A stretch of DNA of 37,167 bases from Crocosphaera watsonii WH 8501 (GTDB lineage: Bacteria; Cyanobacteriota; Cyanobacteriia; Cyanobacteriales; Microcystaceae), in the NCBI RefSeq assembly GCF_000167195.1, contig NZ_AADV02000018.1:1-37167 (forward strand). The letters are read 5' to 3'. The stretch's first letter is position 1, and each line of letters opens with the position of its first letter. Of this stretch, positions 34,876-37,167 are shown piece after piece. Both the position numbers and the translations under genes were made by a program. The notes below the pieces were generated by a model that saw nothing but the letters and a program-made list of their open reading frames with translations, made no database searches and was not told the origin of the DNA.

Positions 34876-34995
34876 ATGGATTGGCGTATTTTAGTCGTAG
34901 TAGGACCTATTCTCATCGCGGCCGGTTGGGCCGGTTTTAATATCGCAGCAGCCGCTATTGGACAAATTCAAGGATTCTTTAACAAAGAAGCTTAA
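34876..34995 (+). CDS. psbY: Photosystem II protein PsbY
   Basis: A 39-residue single-helix membrane protein, [21 protein letters not shown] followed in the same frame by [18 protein letters not shown], matching cyanobacterial PsbY in start, length and C-terminus. PsbY is a peripheral subunit of photosystem II beside cytochrome b559. GAGGAAA lies 8 bases upstream of the ATG at 34876. Below the usual gene-finder length limit. Confidence 0.88.
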   Translation: MDWRILVVVGPILIAAGWAGFNIAAAAIGQIQGFFNKEA

Positions 34996-35079
34996 ATTTT
35001 CATGTTTATTGGAGAGAGGGTCAATACTTTTAGTCTTTGTTAGACTTACAATTGATTACCTCTCTTTTTTTAATGATTT

Positions 35080-35778
35080 ATGTCTGTTGCTGATCAGATC
35101 ATTGTTCCTTTAGATGTTCCTACAGAAGAAGCAGCGATCGCCTTATTGGATCGTTTACCTCAAGTTAGCTTTTGGAAAGTGGGGTTAGAATTATTCGTGG
35201 CCACGGGGCCGACTATTCTTAAACACCTCAAAGAGCGGAAAAAAAAGATTTTTCTTGACTTGAAATTTCATGATATTCCTAACACGGTAATGGGAGCTTG
35301 CCGTAGTGCCTCTAGATACGAGGTAGACTTATTAACCCTTCATGCTACTGCTGGCAAAAATGCCCTCAAAGCAGCGAGAGAAGCTATTGCCCACAGTGCC
35401 TCACCCCCTCAATTATTAGCCATAACCTTGCTCACTAGCCTCAATGCACGGGACCTGGCCTTTGATCTGAAAATTCCTTTAGAACTGCCAGAATACGCCC
35501 TACAGATGGCTTTATTAGCCAAAGATTGCGGCATAAATGGGGCTGTGTGTTCTCCTCAGGAAGTAGCTCAACTGAGAGCAGTTTGTGGGAAAGATTTTGT
35601 CTTAGTTTGTCCTGGGGTTCGTCCTAGTTGGGGACAAACAGGGGATCAGCAAAGGGTAATGACACCTAAACAGGCCCTGGATGCAGGGGCAAATTATTTA
35701 GTCATTGGTAGACCTATTACAATGTCAGATGATCCTGTTATGGCTTGGAACCGTATTGTTGATGAAGTTAGTAGCTAA
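35080..35778 (+). CDS. pyrF: Orotidine 5'-phosphate decarboxylase PyrF
   Basis: A 232-residue TIM-barrel enzyme, the last step of UMP synthesis. The active-site motif [13 protein letters not shown] includes the catalytic lysine (K62). [14 protein letters not shown] at the start and [18 protein letters not shown] and [15 protein letters not shown] at the end form the phosphate-binding site. Length and motifs are normal. The next gene starts inside its last codons (17 bases of overlap). Confidence 0.97.
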   Translation: MSVADQIIVPLDVPTEEAAIALLDRLPQVSFWKVGLELFVATGPTILKHLKERKKKIFLDLKFHDIPNTVMGACRSASRYEVDLLTLHATAGKNALKAAREAIAHSASPPQLLAITLLTSLNARDLAFDLKIPLELPEYALQMALLAKDCGINGAVCSPQEVAQLRAVCGKDFVLVCPGVRPSWGQTGDQQRVMTPKQALDAGANYLVIGRPITMSDDPVMAWNRIVDEVSS

Positions 35779-36364
35779 AAATCAAATACCCACAGAGAGA
35801 AGAACAAGATTATCTAATAGTTTGTGGCTCTTAGTTCTCAGACTCCTCACTATGGCCTGTTTTCTATGGCCTGCTATGGCTCAAAGCCAAACTATACCGA
35901 AAAGTGACACTGCTTGTTCTTTGGATATAGAAACTTTGATGACTCGGATGTTAAAAGATTTACCCAGTTACGGCAACCGAGTGACACAACGGGCGAGAAG
36001 AGGCGATCGCAGTGTTGAAGTTTATAACTATATCTTGGTAGCAGGAAACCCTGACTTTGAGCCTTTGCCTCTGAGTAATTTACAATATGAACCTCAATTA
36101 CCCGATGAAACCAAACAGGTATTTTTTACTACCTTAGAACGACAATACACCGAAACAGAAGCGATTTTATTGCAAAATTATTATTGGTTATTTTTAACCC
36201 CCAGTTCCGACGGTTGGCGAGTTGTTTTATTGTTTTCTCAATTGGCGGATTTAGAACAAGCTGATCTACCTTTACCCCCTCAAGATGCCATCAATGGTGC
36301 GATCGGTCAAGGGATTAAACTGTGGTTAAAAGATTGTCGGGCAGGGGTTTTAAGAAGAGAATGA
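35762..36364 (+). CDS. Exported conserved protein of unknown function
   Basis: About 200 residues. I chose ATG 35762, overlapping the pyrF end by 17 bases, over a start 57 bases earlier that would lie deeper inside pyrF. The N-terminus has a signal peptide: charged RRTRLSNS, hydrophobic [17 protein letters not shown], then AMAQSQ as likely cleavage. The mature part ([22 protein letters not shown]) resembles a cyanobacterial protein family, but I cannot give a function. Translationally coupled to pyrF. The tnpB-type remnant begins 5 bases after the stop. Confidence 0.75.
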   Translation: MKLVAKNQIPTERRTRLSNSLWLLVLRLLTMACFLWPAMAQSQTIPKSDTACSLDIETLMTRMLKDLPSYGNRVTQRARRGDRSVEVYNYILVAGNPDFEPLPLSNLQYEPQLPDETKQVFFTTLERQYTETEAILLQNYYWLFLTPSSDGWRVVLLFSQLADLEQADLPLPPQDAINGAIGQGIKLWLKDCRAGVLRRE

Positions 36365-36368
36365 ATAG

Positions 36369-36451
36369 GTGAACTACCCCAACTAAGCTACCCTATAGTT
36401 GGGGCTTCCAAGCCGAAACCGAGAAGTCCAACTACAGCACTCAGGGCGGTC
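36369..36451 (-). ncRNA. Right end and presumed omega-RNA 3' part of an IS200/IS605-type element
   Basis: On the minus strand, downstream of the tnpB remnant, lies a stable hairpin: CCCCAACTA (36377-36385) pairs with TAGTTGGGG (36396-36404) and is followed by GTAGTTCAC at the element tip. This AGCCCC...GGGGTAGTTCAC arrangement is that of cyanobacterial IS605-type right ends. In such elements the same segment is the 3' end of the TnpB guide (omega) RNA scaffold. The guide would then be read from 36349-36368. Expression is not shown. Confidence 0.55.
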
Positions 36452-36550
36452 TTATTCGCCATGCGAGGCTTCCCACTTCACAGGGATGCGCTTTCTATTG
36501 CGAACAATAGCGAGTCTTACCTTCCCTCCATAGGCTGCAGTCCTAGTGCA
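36452..36550 (-). pseudogene. tnpB C-terminal remnant (about 32 codons)
   Basis: A short open frame (CTRTAAYGGKVRLAI, then VRNRKRIPVKWEASHGE and TAA) that fits the C-terminal tail of cyanobacterial TnpB proteins, where a CG motif of the zinc ribbon is followed by a basic VKQEAS-like end. The upstream part is missing and an IS630 transposase lies on the same strand beyond it, so the gene was cut by that insertion or by deletion. An internal hairpin (CTATTG/CAATAG, 36495-36510) belongs to the RNA scaffold region. Confidence 0.55.
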
Positions 36551-36573
36551 GCTTAGCAAAAATAATCCACCAG

Positions 36574-37167
36574 TCACTTATGATCTTTAAAGCCCTTAAA
36601 TTTCCAAACGAACGGCTTAGCAAAATGTTGATTAAAGTAATCAATAAAATTGAGAATTTTTTGGGATAGTTCTTCAGTTGAACGGACAGTAATTCTTTTG
36701 AGTAAACGCCGGACTAAGATCGAAAACCAACACTCAATTTGATTAAGCCACGATGTATGTTTGGGAATATAAACAAAGCGAATTCGATGAGATTCATCTG
36801 ATAAAAAATCTGCTCTGCTGTCCATAGATTGCAAAATCCCCTCCTTTCCCTTTCTCCCCAAATCAATAGTAATTCCACAGCTTTCTGCTACTAATTTGAC
36901 TAAGCTTTCCGATTTATGAGTGTTGAGTTTATCTACAATAAAAATCCATTCTGCTTTTTCATCAATCTTAATCGTTCTCTGGATATGTTCAGAAAAATCT
37001 TGTTCTGTTCTTGTCGGTCCAATAGAGGGACTAACAACTTTTCCTCTTGCCACATCCCAGTTCGCAATCAAGCTTAAAGTTCCGTGTCTTTCATATTCAA
37101 ATTCGATTTTTTCTACTTGCTTAGGCTTGATTCTTTTGTTCGGAAATAATCTCTCAAGAGCTTGAAT
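36574..37167 (-). CDS. IS630-family transposase (N-terminus beyond the right edge)
   Basis: The frame is open to the window edge, so the start lies outside; a TTG at 37071 is not needed. The visible 197 residues include EYERHGTLSLIANWDVARGK, the catalytic-core strand IFIVDKLNTHKSE (second D), and IPKHTSWLNQIECWFSIL (catalytic E), characteristic of IS630-family DDE transposases, which insert at TA. It ends at 36574, about 20 bases from the tnpB remnant. The visible part looks intact. Confidence 0.9.
   Translation of the reverse strand: MQALERLFPNKRIKPKQVEKIEFEYERHGTLSLIANWDVARGKVVSPSIGPTRTEQDFSEHIQRTIKIDEKAEWIFIVDKLNTHKSESLVKLVAESCGITIDLGRKGKEGILQSMDSRADFLSDESHRIRFVYIPKHTSWLNQIECWFSILVRRLLKRITVRSTEELSQKILNFIDYFNQHFAKPFVWKFKGFKDHK

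Overview
The window comes from a cyanobacterium. It carries photosystem genes (psaD, psbY), btpA, a petP-type gene, a ferredoxin-nitrite reductase gene, many HIP1-like GCGATCGC octamers and typical cyanobacterial heptamer and foldback repeats. The low-GC, IS-rich style and the gene content fit a unicellular Crocosphaera/Cyanothece-type organism. That placement is an inference; no 16S rRNA or other taxonomic marker is present, and I see no tRNA, rRNA or CRISPR array.

Layout. 1-700: end of an ISAzo13-type transposase. 776-3778: a truncated exported-protein gene and an intact GH116 glucosidase. 3865-4351: a RelE/antitoxin pair. 4498-9683: an ATPase gene and a TPR gene, both broken; the second is split by an insertion sequence at 6892-9067, itself carrying a frameshifted transposase and a nonsense-mutated passenger gene. 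9911-15265: Uma2, htpG, a CcmS-like gene, a VKOR-thioredoxin fusion and btpA. 15531-18044: a minus-strand operon of polysaccharide ABC permease, ATPase and sugar-nucleotide epimerase. 18213-19585: petP-like and Get3/ArsA-like genes. 19786-25619: a degraded defence-like region with a GNAT-PIN-(GNAT-like)-ASCH-like polyprotein gene, a small ASCH gene, mcrB and mcrC, then a Phd antitoxin. 25831-29161: NtcA-type promoter, nirA and a frameshifted nrtP. 29334-36364: housekeeping (alpha-amylase, trpE, psaD, VOC protein, TIGR02652 protein, gamma carbonic anhydrase, psbY, pyrF, exported protein). 36370-37167: the 3' end of an IS605-type tnpB element with its presumed omega-RNA end, then an IS630 transposase running off the window.

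Functionally, the core genes look intact, with one exception: nrtP carries a one-base frameshift beside an intact nirA. The accessory genes are strikingly decayed. I count six premature stops and four frameshifts in seven reading frames, and nearly all can be undone by a single base change, so the decay looks recent; the frameshifts could also be sequencing errors. The most interesting structures are the McrBC/ASCH/GNAT-PIN operon, the transposon whose two ends and divergent promoter share one 8-5-8 palindrome, the three compensatory-variant palindromes around nirA-nrtP, and the tnpB/omega-RNA remnant.
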